A DNA stretch of 58,270 nucleotides. It comes from Spirochaetes bacterium GWE1_32_154 (lineage in GTDB: Bacteria; Spirochaetota; GWE2-31-10). The notes under the pieces were generated by a model. The model saw nothing but the letters and a program-made list of their open reading frames with translations, made no database searches and was not told the origin of the DNA. The position numbers and the translations under genes are program-made. The DNA lies in assembly GCA_001829315.1 (NCBI GenBank), contig MIAY01000009.1, positions 1 through 58,270 of the forward strand. The letters are read 5' to 3'. This document shows positions 1-9,300 of the stretch, one piece after another. Every line of letters begins with the position of its first letter. Position 1 is the first letter of the stretch.

Positions 1-293
1 AATTTGAGAATACAGTGCTAAATTATCAGGAGGGCAAAAAAATGGCTTATGTAAATACATTTGAAAGACTGCATGGTGCAGAATGGATGATGAAAGGTAA
101 AATCGAAGGTGAAATCAATGGAGAGAAAAAAGTACTTCTTCGACTATTAAAAATCAAATTTTTCATTTCTGAACATGATGAAGATATTATTCAAAACTGT
201 AATGATACTTCTAAAATTGAAGAGGCATCTGATATGTTGATTTTAGGAAAAGAAAAAGATGAAATTCTTGAAGTTTTGAGAAATAATCTTCAG
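1..293 (+). repeat. Direct repeat copy 1 (Rpn 3' end)
   Basis: This segment aligns without gaps to 3273-3565, an offset of 3272 bp in the same orientation. By eye there are about 15 mismatches. Ten of them fall in the first 80 bases, and the stretch from about 76 to 150 is identical. The pair brackets the AraC and 4Fe-4S genes. Confidence 0.85.
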
Positions 294-296
294 TGA
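1..296 (+). CDS. Rpn-family PD-(D/E)XK nuclease, C-terminal part (cut by window edge)
   Basis: The frame is open from position 3, so the gene enters from beyond the left edge. Only the C-terminal tail of about 97 residues is visible. It is nearly the same protein as the end of the complete Rpn copy at 2588-3565, including the stretches MMKGKIEGEINGEKKVLL and EKDEILEVLRNN. The catalytic N-terminal part lies outside the window. An internal ATG at 42 is not a start, because the homologous copy reads straight through it. The stop is one codon later than in the second copy because CAG replaces TAG. Rpn proteins (COG5464) are recombination-promoting nucleases that often occur in many copies per genome. 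The AraC gene begins 10 nt downstream. Confidence 0.85.
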   Translation, partial: FENTVLNYQEGKKMAYVNTFERLHGAEWMMKGKIEGEINGEKKVLLRLLKIKFFISEHDEDIIQNCNDTSKIEEASDMLILGKEKDEILEVLRNNLQ

Positions 297-306
297 TGGT
301 GGATGT

Positions 307-1179
307 ATGGATATTGATATTATGCAGATTAGAAATCTTGTCGGGGATGTCGATGCAGAACAGATAAAATTTGTTGACAGTTTTATTTGCGATAAACTCG
401 GGCTTTTTATACCATCAGTCGGGCCGTGCTACTATGCTATTTCAAAAGATCATACACATCCGTCGTATTCATTTATTCTTAATTTTGATGATCACTGCCA
501 GGTTGACATCGGCGGAAAATTGATAATGTCGATACCGGGAAAGCTATCTGCAATTTCACCGGATATAACACATCATGAAGTTCTGACTGGAAATTTTGCA
601 CGGTATATTGCTATTCTCATCGATAAAGAATTTTTTGAACAACAGCTTGATGAGTATTCTATACAGGTAAAGAAGGTGTTTAATGCAGAATCGTTTGATA
701 TAAAAAATGATCTTAAGGCACTTCTTAAAGATTTTATGTGTGAATATGAAAACAAAATGCCCTGTTATAAAGAGCTGCTTGACGCGATCAGTTTACGGAT
801 AACACATTCAATAATTCGTACCGTTTATGATTTCAGAACACCAAAAGAAGAAAGCAGCAACCGGATCATTATAGATAAAGTTATTGAATATATACATTCA
901 CATTATGATGAAAAACTCGATGTGAAAACCCTTTCAGATATCGCTTCACTTTCACCTTCCCATTTTTCGCGGCTCTTTAAGCAGAATACCGAGAAATCGC
1001 CGATGTCCTATCTAATCGAAACCAGGCTTGAAAAATCAAAAAAGCTCCTCATTTCCGGCGATTTTACGGTAACCGATATAGCTTACAAAACAGGTTTTTC
1101 CAGTTCATCTCATTTTGCAAATCTTTTTACGGAAAGATTTGAGGTTACTCCTTCCGAATTCAGGAAATCGCTGCAATAG
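307..1179 (+). CDS. AraC-family transcriptional regulator
   Basis: The protein has 290 residues. The C-terminal 100 residues form a typical AraC/XylS DNA-binding domain with two helix-turn-helix motifs. The first helix-turn-helix lies around LSDIASLSPSHFSRLFK, and the second contains TDIAYKTGFSSSSHFANLF followed by the usual FxxxFGVTPSEFR-like ending. The N-terminal 170 residues have the make-up of a cupin-like sensing domain, including H-rich strands such as ISPDITHHEV. A GGTGG stretch precedes the ATG. The next gene, 4Fe-4S membrane protein, is on the same strand after 99 nt, so it is a likely target. The ligand is unknown. Confidence 0.9.
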   Translation: MDIDIMQIRNLVGDVDAEQIKFVDSFICDKLGLFIPSVGPCYYAISKDHTHPSYSFILNFDDHCQVDIGGKLIMSIPGKLSAISPDITHHEVLTGNFARYIAILIDKEFFEQQLDEYSIQVKKVFNAESFDIKNDLKALLKDFMCEYENKMPCYKELLDAISLRITHSIIRTVYDFRTPKEESSNRIIIDKVIEYIHSHYDEKLDVKTLSDIASLSPSHFSRLFKQNTEKSPMSYLIETRLEKSKKLLISGDFTVTDIAYKTGFSSSSHFANLFTERFEVTPSEFRKSLQ

Positions 1180-1207
1180 CAGGATTCTGCAATAAAATGA
1201 TTGTTTG

Positions 1208-1225
1208 ATGATAGTTCATTATCAT
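1208..1225. promoter_or_regulatory. Inverted repeat, possible operator
   Basis: ATGATA and TATCAT form a perfect 6-bp inverted repeat separated by six bases, about 55 bp before the ATG of the 4Fe-4S gene. A further TATCATT occurs a few bases downstream. The position fits an operator for the adjacent AraC regulator, but this is inferred from position only. Confidence 0.3.
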
Positions 1226-1278
1226 AGTTTGGTGTAGTATCATTCGTAAACTATTATTTGAAAATCACGGAGGTCTTT

Positions 1279-2226
1279 ATGAGTCAAAACAGAAAAGCAT
1301 CATTTTTATCGTATATGGCAACACCATTTATGTCTTTAATGGGAACGGTTGTCGCTTCACTTGTGAGTATCTATATTTTAAAACTCAAGGGTGAAAATTC
1401 ACCGGTTCCGGTATTTGTATTCTTCGGTATCGTTAACCTTATATGTATGGTATTATTTGCACTTCTTCCCGAAAAACGAAAAAGAATTCCCCGATATGTT
1501 GCCATGTTTACAGTCGGTGGAATTTTACTTGTATTAGCAGGTATACTTGGAAAACAAAACTTCCAGATTGAAGGTTTTTTCTTTTTTGCATTAGCCGGTG
1601 CTTTCGGTGGTGTAATGATACATTTTTTTGTCGGTAAGATTGCCGGTCCTTTATTACATGGAAGAAACTGGTGTGGCTGGGGATGCTGGACTGTTATGAT
1701 TCTTGATTTGTTACCTTACAAAAAAGGTAACGGCTGGGTGAAGGGCGGATCAAAGTTTAAGTATATTTATTTTGTTACAGCATTAATTGGCGTTTTCATT
1801 TTGATGTACGGATTTAATTATAAAATGAGTGAGACCGGTAACTCAGTTCATGCGATTCGTGCTTTCTACTGGTTTGTAATTGGCAATATATTTTATTATA
1901 CCGCGGGAATTGTATTGGCTGTAATAATGAAAGATAATAGGGCGTTTTGTAAATACGTCTGCCCGGTAAGTGTGTTTTTGAAAGCAGGTGCAGTGTTTAC
2001 TCTATTGCGTATTAAAGGGGATGCGTCAAAATGTACAAACTGTGGTACTTGCACAAACGCCTGTCTTATGAGTATTGATATTCCGGAGTACATTCGTGAG
2101 GGCAAAAGGGTCACTTGTACAGAATGTGTTATGTGCATGAAATGTATTGCTGTTTGTCCTGAAGCTGCATTAAAAGCATCTGTTGGACTTGATATTGTTT
2201 TGAAAGACAAGGTAAAGTATAATTAA
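1279..2226 (+). CDS. Membrane-bound 4Fe-4S polyferredoxin (NapH/NosR-like)
   Basis: This 315-residue protein has about six hydrophobic membrane segments followed by a C-terminal double ferredoxin domain. The domain has two cysteine motifs, CTNCGTCTNAC near residue 252 and CTECVMCMKCIAVCP near residue 280, each expected to bind a [4Fe-4S] cluster. Between the membrane segments are the WCGWGCW and CKYVCP motifs typical of NapH/NosR/CcoG-type membrane electron carriers. I chose the ATG at 1279 because GGAGGT lies 5 nt before it. The in-frame TTG at 1258 lies upstream of that site. It probably passes electrons between the membrane and a soluble partner that is not encoded here. The AraC gene just upstream may control it. 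Confidence 0.85.
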   Translation: MSQNRKASFLSYMATPFMSLMGTVVASLVSIYILKLKGENSPVPVFVFFGIVNLICMVLFALLPEKRKRIPRYVAMFTVGGILLVLAGILGKQNFQIEGFFFFALAGAFGGVMIHFFVGKIAGPLLHGRNWCGWGCWTVMILDLLPYKKGNGWVKGGSKFKYIYFVTALIGVFILMYGFNYKMSETGNSVHAIRAFYWFVIGNIFYYTAGIVLAVIMKDNRAFCKYVCPVSVFLKAGAVFTLLRIKGDASKCTNCGTCTNACLMSIDIPEYIREGKRVTCTECVMCMKCIAVCPEAALKASVGLDIVLKDKVKYN

Positions 2227-2259
2227 ATTGATTTTCTTTTTTAATAATAAAATATATAG

Positions 2260-2307
2260 AGCCACATGCAAAAAATCGAGATAAAAAGAGTATTTTTGCA
2301 TGTGGCT
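2260..2307 (+). repeat. Dispersed palindromic repeat, copy 1
   Basis: Perfect 15-bp arms (AGCCACATGCAAAAA and its complement) enclose an 18-base loop containing TCGAG and AGAGTA. Arms and loop both recur at 35777-35822 and, inverted, at 43883-43929. It lies 34 bp after the 4Fe-4S gene and could also act as a transcription terminator. Confidence 0.8.
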
Positions 2308-2587
2308 TAAATGATATTTTATCACTGCTGTCCGCCCATCATAAAAATTATAGTTCCATTTGTTCAGATTTCTTCTCAAATCTAAACTTCTTATAAAATC
2401 CATAGAGCAGATCATGCAGATAAGAAATAGCATGAGGTTTTCAACCTTTTTTTTCAGTAGTGTTTCACGCGGAGTTTGTGAGTTCGCGGAGATGGCGAGA
2501 TAAGAAAACAGATAAATTTTCATTAATCCCCGCAGATTTTACACGTTTTTCACTTTAATAGAAGTAGAGATAAAAACGGAGAACAAT
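2308..2587. other. Gene-free leader before the Rpn gene, with CGCGGAG repeats
   Basis: No convincing gene is seen here. The segment near 2464-2500 is richer in GC than its surroundings and holds CGCGGAG twice, in a phrase that resembles the degenerate leader repeats widely scattered in bacterial genomes. A minus-strand open frame (2170-2523) crosses it but has no recognisable domain and overlaps the palindrome and the end of the 4Fe-4S gene. Confidence 0.4.
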
Positions 2588-3565
2588 GTGCAGAACCACA
2601 AAACAACACCACGAAGTGAATATGATGAAGCCTGGAAAAGTTTAATCGAAGCATTCACAGCCGATTTTTTTGATTTCTACTTCCCGGCATTATATAATCG
2701 TATTGATTTTACACTACCGGTTGAACATAAAGACAAAGAGCTTCAGAAGATATTTTCTAAATCATATCATACCCATAAAGTTGCAGACAAATTGATAGCT
2801 GTCACCCTTAAAAATGGTAAAAAAAGCATCCTCTATATCCACATTGAAGTTCAGGGAATACGCAAAAAAGACTTTGCAGAAAGAATGCTTCACTATCATA
2901 CAAGGATCAAAGACCGGTATAATCATGACATTCTAAGTGTTGCTCTTTTAACTGACGGAAGCAGTAAAAACATTAATAATGTCTATCAATTTAAGTTTGA
3001 AGAGTTTGAATATAAATTCACATTTCCATACAAGAAGATAACGGATTTTAAAGATCAGGGTGAACTACTTTTAACTTTACAAAACCCCTTTGCTTTGGTA
3101 ACATATAGCTTATTAGAATGGCATACATGCAATAAAGAGCAACAAAAGAAATTGGATTTGAAAACAAGACTTACGATACTGTTGCTTGAAAAAGGGTTTA
3201 GTGAAGAGTATATACGAGTGCTATTTAACTTCATTGATTGGGTGATTAAGTTACCGATTGATATTGATAAAAAATTTGAAAATACAGTACTGAATTATCA
3301 GGAGAACAAAAAGATGGCATATATAAATACATTTGAAAGACTACACGGTGCAGAATGGATGATGAAAGGTAAAATCGAAGGTGAAATCAATGGAGAGAAA
3401 AAAGTACTTCTTCGTCAATTAAAACTCAAATTTTTCATTTCTGAACATGATGAAGATATTATTCAAAACTGTAATGATACTTCTAAAATTGAAGAAGCAT
3501 CTGATATGTTGATTTTAGGAAAAGAAAAAGATGAAATTCTTGAAGTTTTGAGAAATAATCTTTAG
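2588..3565 (+). CDS. Rpn-family recombination-promoting nuclease / putative transposase
   Basis: This complete 325-residue member of the COG5464 Rpn group starts with GTG, with GGAGA 5 nt upstream. The nearest ATG (2586) is out of frame. The PD-(D/E)XK fold is indicated by an N-terminal DFFDFYFP segment, an acidic residue near VEHKDKELQ and the HIEVQ motif (E-x-Q form of E-x-K) around residue 92, followed by a helix with RMLHYHTRI. Known members cut DNA and stimulate RecA-independent recombination. The C-terminal 97 residues are duplicated at the left edge of the window. There are no terminal inverted repeats around it, so it is probably not a self-contained insertion sequence. Confidence 0.85.
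   Translation: MQNHKTTPRSEYDEAWKSLIEAFTADFFDFYFPALYNRIDFTLPVEHKDKELQKIFSKSYHTHKVADKLIAVTLKNGKKSILYIHIEVQGIRKKDFAERMLHYHTRIKDRYNHDILSVALLTDGSSKNINNVYQFKFEEFEYKFTFPYKKITDFKDQGELLLTLQNPFALVTYSLLEWHTCNKEQQKKLDLKTRLTILLLEKGFSEEYIRVLFNFIDWVIKLPIDIDKKFENTVLNYQENKKMAYINTFERLHGAEWMMKGKIEGEINGEKKVLLRQLKLKFFISEHDEDIIQNCNDTSKIEEASDMLILGKEKDEILEVLRNNL
3273..3565 (+). repeat. Direct repeat copy 2 (Rpn 3' end)
   Basis: Partner of 1-293. Differences cluster at the 5' side of the repeat. Recombination between the two copies would excise or duplicate the AraC/4Fe-4S segment. Confidence 0.85.
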
Positions 3566-3591
3566 GGAGCCCTTTAGTGATGTCTTTATTC

Positions 3592-3629
3592 TTTGAACAA
3601 ATCCCAGACTATTACATTATTTGTTCAAA
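3592..3629. terminator. Bidirectional hairpin between convergent genes
   Basis: TTTGAACAAAT and ATTTGTTCAAA form a perfect 11-bp stem with a 16-base loop. It lies after the Rpn gene and over the stop codon of the minus-strand gene ending at 3612. The stem is AT-rich and lacks a long U tract, so terminator activity is uncertain. Confidence 0.45.
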
Positions 3630-4352
3630 AAATGAATCTTCTCTCAGTTCGGTTCTTCCCAAGTTGAGTCTTTCAATAATATATTTAACATAACCATGAA
3701 AAGCACTTTCTGGAAATGTTTGAATATATGCTTCTTTTTTATTGAGTGAGATTGAGATTCTTTCCTCATCAAAATTAACAAAACCAAGATAGTTAAACTG
3801 AAAGTTATTTTCTAATAAAGATGACACTTCAGAACACATATTAGAATAAAAACCTACCGAGTCTTCAATGTTTTTAATATTTGATATAACAATACTAATT
3901 TTTTTATTTTCGATTTCATTATCAAGTAATTGTTTTAAAAATTTAAATAAAAAACTTATTGAATTTGATTCTTTGGTAATTATTAAAATAATTTCATCTG
4001 AACATAGTGGTAATTTAAAATTAGTAATATCGGGTTTTTCGAAAATATAAATATCATTAAATTTATTCTCAAGAGTTTGAATAGAGTTGTTTTTTTTATA
4101 AATTCCAAGATCAATTTGTAATTTATCTAATGAAATAGAAGGTATTTTGTTTTTTGAAAAATACTCTGCATTTTTTAAAAGTTTTTCTTTAGAGTTCAAT
4201 TTTATTTGTTCGGTTGTTAGCAAATTCATATTTGAATCGATTAATAATACTTCTTTTTTCATTGCTTTTTTTTGATATAATATATTTTCAATTAATAAAC
4301 CCATTTTCAAAGAATTTTCATTGCCTGTTACAAAATAGACTTTATCATCCAT
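3612..4352 (-). CDS. FlhG/MinD-like protein with degenerate P-loop
   Basis: The 246-residue protein has no signal peptide. Its pattern recalls the FlhG/MinD branch of P-loop ATPases. An N-terminal beta strand is followed by GNENSLKMG where the Walker A loop (GKGGVGKT-type) should be. A VLLIDSN strand follows, and the C-terminus has an NFQFNYLGFVNFD segment ahead of FPESA, like the FlhG stretch that precedes its Pro-rich segment. The deviant Walker lysine is missing, so ATP hydrolysis is doubtful. It is the last gene of the seven-gene run and follows the HD-GYP gene after 9 nt. A role in placing or regulating a membrane complex is inference. The family call is moderate. Confidence 0.5.
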   Translation of the reverse strand: MDDKVYFVTGNENSLKMGLLIENILYQKKAMKKEVLLIDSNMNLLTTEQIKLNSKEKLLKNAEYFSKNKIPSISLDKLQIDLGIYKKNNSIQTLENKFNDIYIFEKPDITNFKLPLCSDEIILIITKESNSISFLFKFLKQLLDNEIENKKISIVISNIKNIEDSVGFYSNMCSEVSSLLENNFQFNYLGFVNFDEERISISLNKKEAYIQTFPESAFHGYVKYIIERLNLGRTELREDSFFEQIM

Positions 4353-4361
4353 GTTACTATC

Positions 4362-6359
4362 CTATTTTTTTATTATTCCGACTTTTTTTAAATAATTTGT
4401 TAATGCATCGATGTGTTGAATATCAAATTTTTTTCTTGCACCATCTCGTATAATTGCAACTGCCTCATTAGGTGATAATTTATCTTTATGCGGTCTTGCA
4501 GATGTTATTGCAACAAATGTTTCTGCTAAACCTATGATTTTAGCAAATAATGGAATCTCTTCACCTTTTAAACCCTCAGGATATCCTGAACCATCATTTC
4601 GTTCATGATGATAAAAAATTCCGTCTTTCATTTCTTGTGGTATAATATACGATTTAAAAAAAGTTATTCCCTGACTTGTATGATCTTGAATGAATTGAAA
4701 ATCTTCTTCTGAAATATCAGTTTTATACATGATTGTTTGAAGTCTTTCTTTATCCATCATTAAATAACCAAAATCATGTGCAATAGAAGTTTTATATAAT
4801 AACTCAACGTCCCCTTTTGCCATACCAAGTGTTAATGCCATTCCTTTAGCAATTTTAGCGGTCTCCAAAGATCGTTCTTTATTACCAAATACATTTTCCA
4901 ATTCTTGCAGTGAACTTAATAAATTCTTAATATCAAGAACATTATGAGAAATAATATCTTCGATGTCGTTTTCGTGTTGTTCGTCAAGTCTTTGTTTATA
5001 GTCTAAACCTTTTGAAGAAAGTGTAAGTTGCATTTTTTCTTGATTATTCGTATTTGCTGTAGATGTTAATGCTTTTTTTACCAATGAATTTGCTTTTTCT
5101 CTAAGATAGTCATCACCTTCCGTGAGATAAGGAAATAAAATCGGTAATACATTACTACCATCAATAAGTTCTCCACTTAATATCTTCATTTCAACAATAT
5201 TCAATATTTCATTTCTTAATTCTTTTTCAGTTTCAAAAATATATTCCCGTACAGTGTTCCAATTTAGTTCACCGGATTTCATTTGAGAATGCATTCTCTT
5301 TAATCGTTCTGATCTGATTAAATCTTTATACATTTCATCTTCATTACTAGTAGAAGTTGTATCATCATTAGATGCAGGGTCAAAACCGATTCTCAATACA
5401 TCATTTGATGAAAGTTGCATTGGTTTATTATAACCCATTCCTGTTGGTGAAAAACCATTGTAATAAGAGCTGTTTTTTCTTAGTCTATTCGCTCGATTTA
5501 TGAAAAATGCGATTAATACAATAATAATGATTATTATAAATAGTATTAAACCAAAAGTAGCAGCAAATATAATGATAATAAGTTGTCTGCTTTCTTTTTT
5601 TTGTGACTCCATAAGTTCTCTTTGTTGTTTCATTTGTTCAACAAGGAAAGCCGTATTATCTTTTCCATCATTTTTATTTGCATTTTCAAGAGTGGTTTTA
5701 TAAACTTTAATGAGTTGATTTATTGTGTCTGTATCTTTTTTAGATGTGGCACTATCATTTGATTTACTCATAGATTCATAATTAATTCTCATTTTTTCTA
5801 TAAGTTTTTTCTGTTCATTAAGTTCTTTTAAAAGGTTTTGATTTTCTTTAGTAGAACTCTCATTAGAAGTAAATACTTGTTTTTTTATTTCCTCAATATT
5901 TTTTTCGGCTTCTTTTGATCTGCTAACAACTTCATTTTTAGTTGTATTGGTATGTGTATTTGATTCTTGAGTTACTTCTTCTTCTTGATTGTTACTAATC
6001 GTATATTGCTGTTGGATAGTTCCGTCAGACAGTCCGCGATTTAAATCGGCGACTTCTTTGTTAGAAGGAAAAATTCGGTATGCTTCTTTTAATAGTATAG
6101 AAGCATCGTTAAATTTTGCTTCAGAAATAAGTTTTTTAGCTTTTATTAGTAGTGCATCAACAAGTGATTTTTTTGCTTTAAAGTTTCGTTCATCTAAACT
6201 AATCGCTTCTTTTAGATTGGTTATAGCACCCTCAATATCCCCTGAATCAATTTTTTCTATTCCAATAGTATATAGTTCTAAAGATTTTTGCTTATCTTCA
6301 GGATATATAAAAAATAAACTGCTTAAAATTAGTATTATTATTATTATTTGTGTTTTCAT
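4362..6359 (-). CDS. Membrane HD-GYP protein with N-terminal TPRs (c-di-GMP phosphodiesterase)
   Basis: The 665-residue protein starts with a signal peptide, then TPR-like helices (about 25-110), a Lys/Glu-rich coiled coil, a strongly hydrophobic membrane segment (about 262-290), a linker and a C-terminal HD-GYP domain (about 470-660). The HD pair is in AHDFGYL near 527, and the signature HHERNDGSGYP is near 583. All expected metal-binding motifs look present, so it should hydrolyse c-di-GMP to pGpG/GMP on the cytoplasmic side while the TPRs sense something in the periplasm. AGAGGG precedes the ATG. It sits 18 nt after the Kelch lipoprotein gene and probably shares its transcript. Confidence 0.85.
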   Translation of the reverse strand: MKTQIIIIILILSSLFFIYPEDKQKSLELYTIGIEKIDSGDIEGAITNLKEAISLDERNFKAKKSLVDALLIKAKKLISEAKFNDASILLKEAYRIFPSNKEVADLNRGLSDGTIQQQYTISNNQEEEVTQESNTHTNTTKNEVVSRSKEAEKNIEEIKKQVFTSNESSTKENQNLLKELNEQKKLIEKMRINYESMSKSNDSATSKKDTDTINQLIKVYKTTLENANKNDGKDNTAFLVEQMKQQRELMESQKKESRQLIIIIFAATFGLILFIIIIIIVLIAFFINRANRLRKNSSYYNGFSPTGMGYNKPMQLSSNDVLRIGFDPASNDDTTSTSNEDEMYKDLIRSERLKRMHSQMKSGELNWNTVREYIFETEKELRNEILNIVEMKILSGELIDGSNVLPILFPYLTEGDDYLREKANSLVKKALTSTANTNNQEKMQLTLSSKGLDYKQRLDEQHENDIEDIISHNVLDIKNLLSSLQELENVFGNKERSLETAKIAKGMALTLGMAKGDVELLYKTSIAHDFGYLMMDKERLQTIMYKTDISEEDFQFIQDHTSQGITFFKSYIIPQEMKDGIFYHHERNDGSGYPEGLKGEEIPLFAKIIGLAETFVAITSARPHKDKLSPNEAVAIIRDGARKKFDIQHIDALTNYLKKVGIIKK

Positions 6360-6377
6360 CTAACCCTCTTTTATTTT

Positions 6378-9300
6378 TTAATTATTTATTTTAGTTATGT
6401 CAAAAGCATATCGTGGGGATAATGTTCCCCCTGTTCCAACGCTTCCCCAACCGGTGGGAAAAGTCAAAGCATCATCAACATTGATTTTTTCAACTGAATT
6501 TAGTACTACACCGGAGGGTGAAGTAATACCACAAAATGTGTAAATAGAATCACCGTAATATTCAGCTTGATTATATGCTCGTGCTGTAAGAAGTGTTTTA
6601 ACCACGGCTCCAAAATTTATCCATGTTGGTGCTGTAGCTCCTGTTGAAAGGGGAAATCGAATCATTTTGCATGTTGTTACTGCTGCTAAATTGGCCGCGA
6701 CAGCACGAATTGGTTCAGACGTTGAAGCTGTTGTTGTTCCGCCACAATGCAGAAAAAAGGCAATATCAGTACCATCGACAGCTTTTTTCTGATACATAAC
6801 ATTTCCTGCTGCAGCACTTGGAACAAATGTTCCGACAAGAGCTGCTTGAGAAATAAATGTATTCAAATTAAGTAAAAAAGCTCCCGTTCCGAGTGATAAA
6901 GCACCGGCGGTAGTATATCTTCCTGCTCCATAAAAAATATTACCTTCATAAACACCGCTACCAAAATTCATCAAGGATCCAGCCATGAGAGGGACATATT
7001 TTCTATCAACGACCCAGGTTTCAGTTTGTGGGTTATACATAGAAATTTCATTGGTAATAAAATACGTTGCAAAGTTTAAATACGTTGCCGGACTTGTAGT
7101 AGTTCCATAGAAATCAGAAGAACCGCCGAAAACATATATATTCCCATTTACATTCTCAGATCGTGCCATAAATTTAGGTGCAGGGTAATCTTGGATCGTT
7201 GACCAAACATTTGATGGCCAAATAGGGCTAGAAACAAACAGCACATCTACTTTTGCTACAAGTTTTTTATTAGAGTCTAATCCGCCAAAAATATAAATTT
7301 TTCCATTTGTAGAACTTACTGTACATCCATATCGAGGTGTTGGAAGCGTTGCAACATTATCGTAAATGATATCAGTTACCGGATCATAAGCATCTATTTG
7401 AGATACAAGATTTGTAAATGGTGCCGAGTAATTAGATGAACCGCCTATCAGGTAAAAACATCTTTGTCTTACAGTAGGTGTAAAATCAGTTCTAAATGTC
7501 TTAAATGTTCTGCTACTATATTGTGAATAAAGAGCTGAACTGTTTTTTACAAATATTGAGTAATAATATGTTGTATTATTTGTTAATCCGGTTGTATCTG
7601 AATAAGTCGTGCCATTATTTTCATAAATAGTAGTTGCTGAAGCATCATTATAAGCTGATGGATATGAATCTGCCTTTCGTTTTATCAAAACACCTGAGAA
7701 ATCAGCGGTAGGATTTATCCATGATAATTCTATACTTGAATCACTTACTACAGAGTTGAAATTAGAAACAATTTCAAGGTTAGTCGATATAATATTTGGA
7801 CTTGAAGTAATTTCTATTGATTTTCTGACACCTAAAGAATAATAGTTTTTACTCGTATTTTTTGTATAAATTGAATAGTAATATACCGTATTAACTAATG
7901 TAGTGCTGTCAGTATATGTGGTAAGACTTCCTGCATACAACGTAGTTGCAGTAGCGTCTGTAGCACTTGAAGGGAAAGCACCGGTTTTTCTTAATACAAG
8001 AACAGAGTCAAAATCACTATCAACCGGATTCGTCCACGTTAATGATGCATTTATTGTCCCGGAAGGTTGTGTGACTGTGAAAGCAGACACTTCAACAGAA
8101 TATATGGTATTAAGGGGAACTATTTCCAATACTGCCTTAGTGCCGAGAGAAAACTTATTAGCTGTGTTTTTTGTATAAACTGAATAATAATATACCGTGT
8201 TAACTAAAGCGGTACTGTCAGTGAATGTGGTAAGATTTCCTGAATACAGTGAAGTTGCAGTAGTATCTGTAGCACTTGAAGGGAAAGTACCGGCTTTTCT
8301 TAATACAAGAACAGAGTCAAAATCACTATCAACCGGATTAGTCCACGTTAATGATGCATTTATTGTCCCGGAAGGTTGTGTGACTGTGAAAGCAGACACT
8401 TCAACAGAATATATGGTATTAAGGGGAACTATTTCAAGCGTAGCTTTAGTGCCGAGAGAAAACTTATTAGTAGTGCTTTTTGTATAAACTGAATAGTAAT
8501 ATACCGTGTTAACTAAAGCGGTACTGTCAGTGAATGTGGTAAGACTTCCTGTATACAGTGAAGTTGCAGTAGTATCTGTAGCACTTGAAGGGAAAGTACC
8601 GGCTTTTCTTAATACAAGAACAGAGTCAAAATCACTATCAACCGGGTTAGTCCACGTTAATGATGCATTTATTGTACCTGAAGCTTGGGTTACAGTGAAA
8701 GCAGACACTTCAACAGAATAAATGGTATTAAGAGGTACTATTTCCAATACTGCCTTAGTGCCGAGAGAAAATTTATTAGCTGTGCTTTTTGTATAAATTG
8801 AATAATAATATACCGTATTAACTAAAGCGGTAGTGTCAGTATATGTGGTAAGATTTCCTGTATATACAGTAGTTGCAGTAGTATCTGTAGCACTTGAAGG
8901 GAAAGCACCGGTTTTTCTTAATACAAGAACAGAGTCAAAATCACTATCAACCGGATTCGTCCACGTTAATGATGCATTTATTGTCCCGGAAGGTTGTGTG
9001 ACTGTGAAAGCAGACACTTCAACAGAATATATGGTATTAAGGGGAACTATTTCCAATACTGCCTTAGTGCCGAGAGAAAACTTATTAGCTGTGTTTTTTG
9101 TATAAACTGAATAATAATATACCGTGTTAACTAAAGCTGTACTGTCAGTAAACGTGGTAAGACTTCCTGTATACATCGTAGTTGCAGTAGCGTCAGTAGC
9201 ACTTGAAGGGAAAGTACCTGTTTTTCTTAATACAAGAACAGAGTTAAAATCACTATCAACCGGGTTAGTCCATGTTAATGATGCATTTATTGTAGCCGGT

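Noticed and set aside
2170-2523. Minus-strand open frame of 117 codons
   Set aside because: It crosses the palindrome and the end of the 4Fe-4S gene, has no ribosome-binding site and no family pattern.
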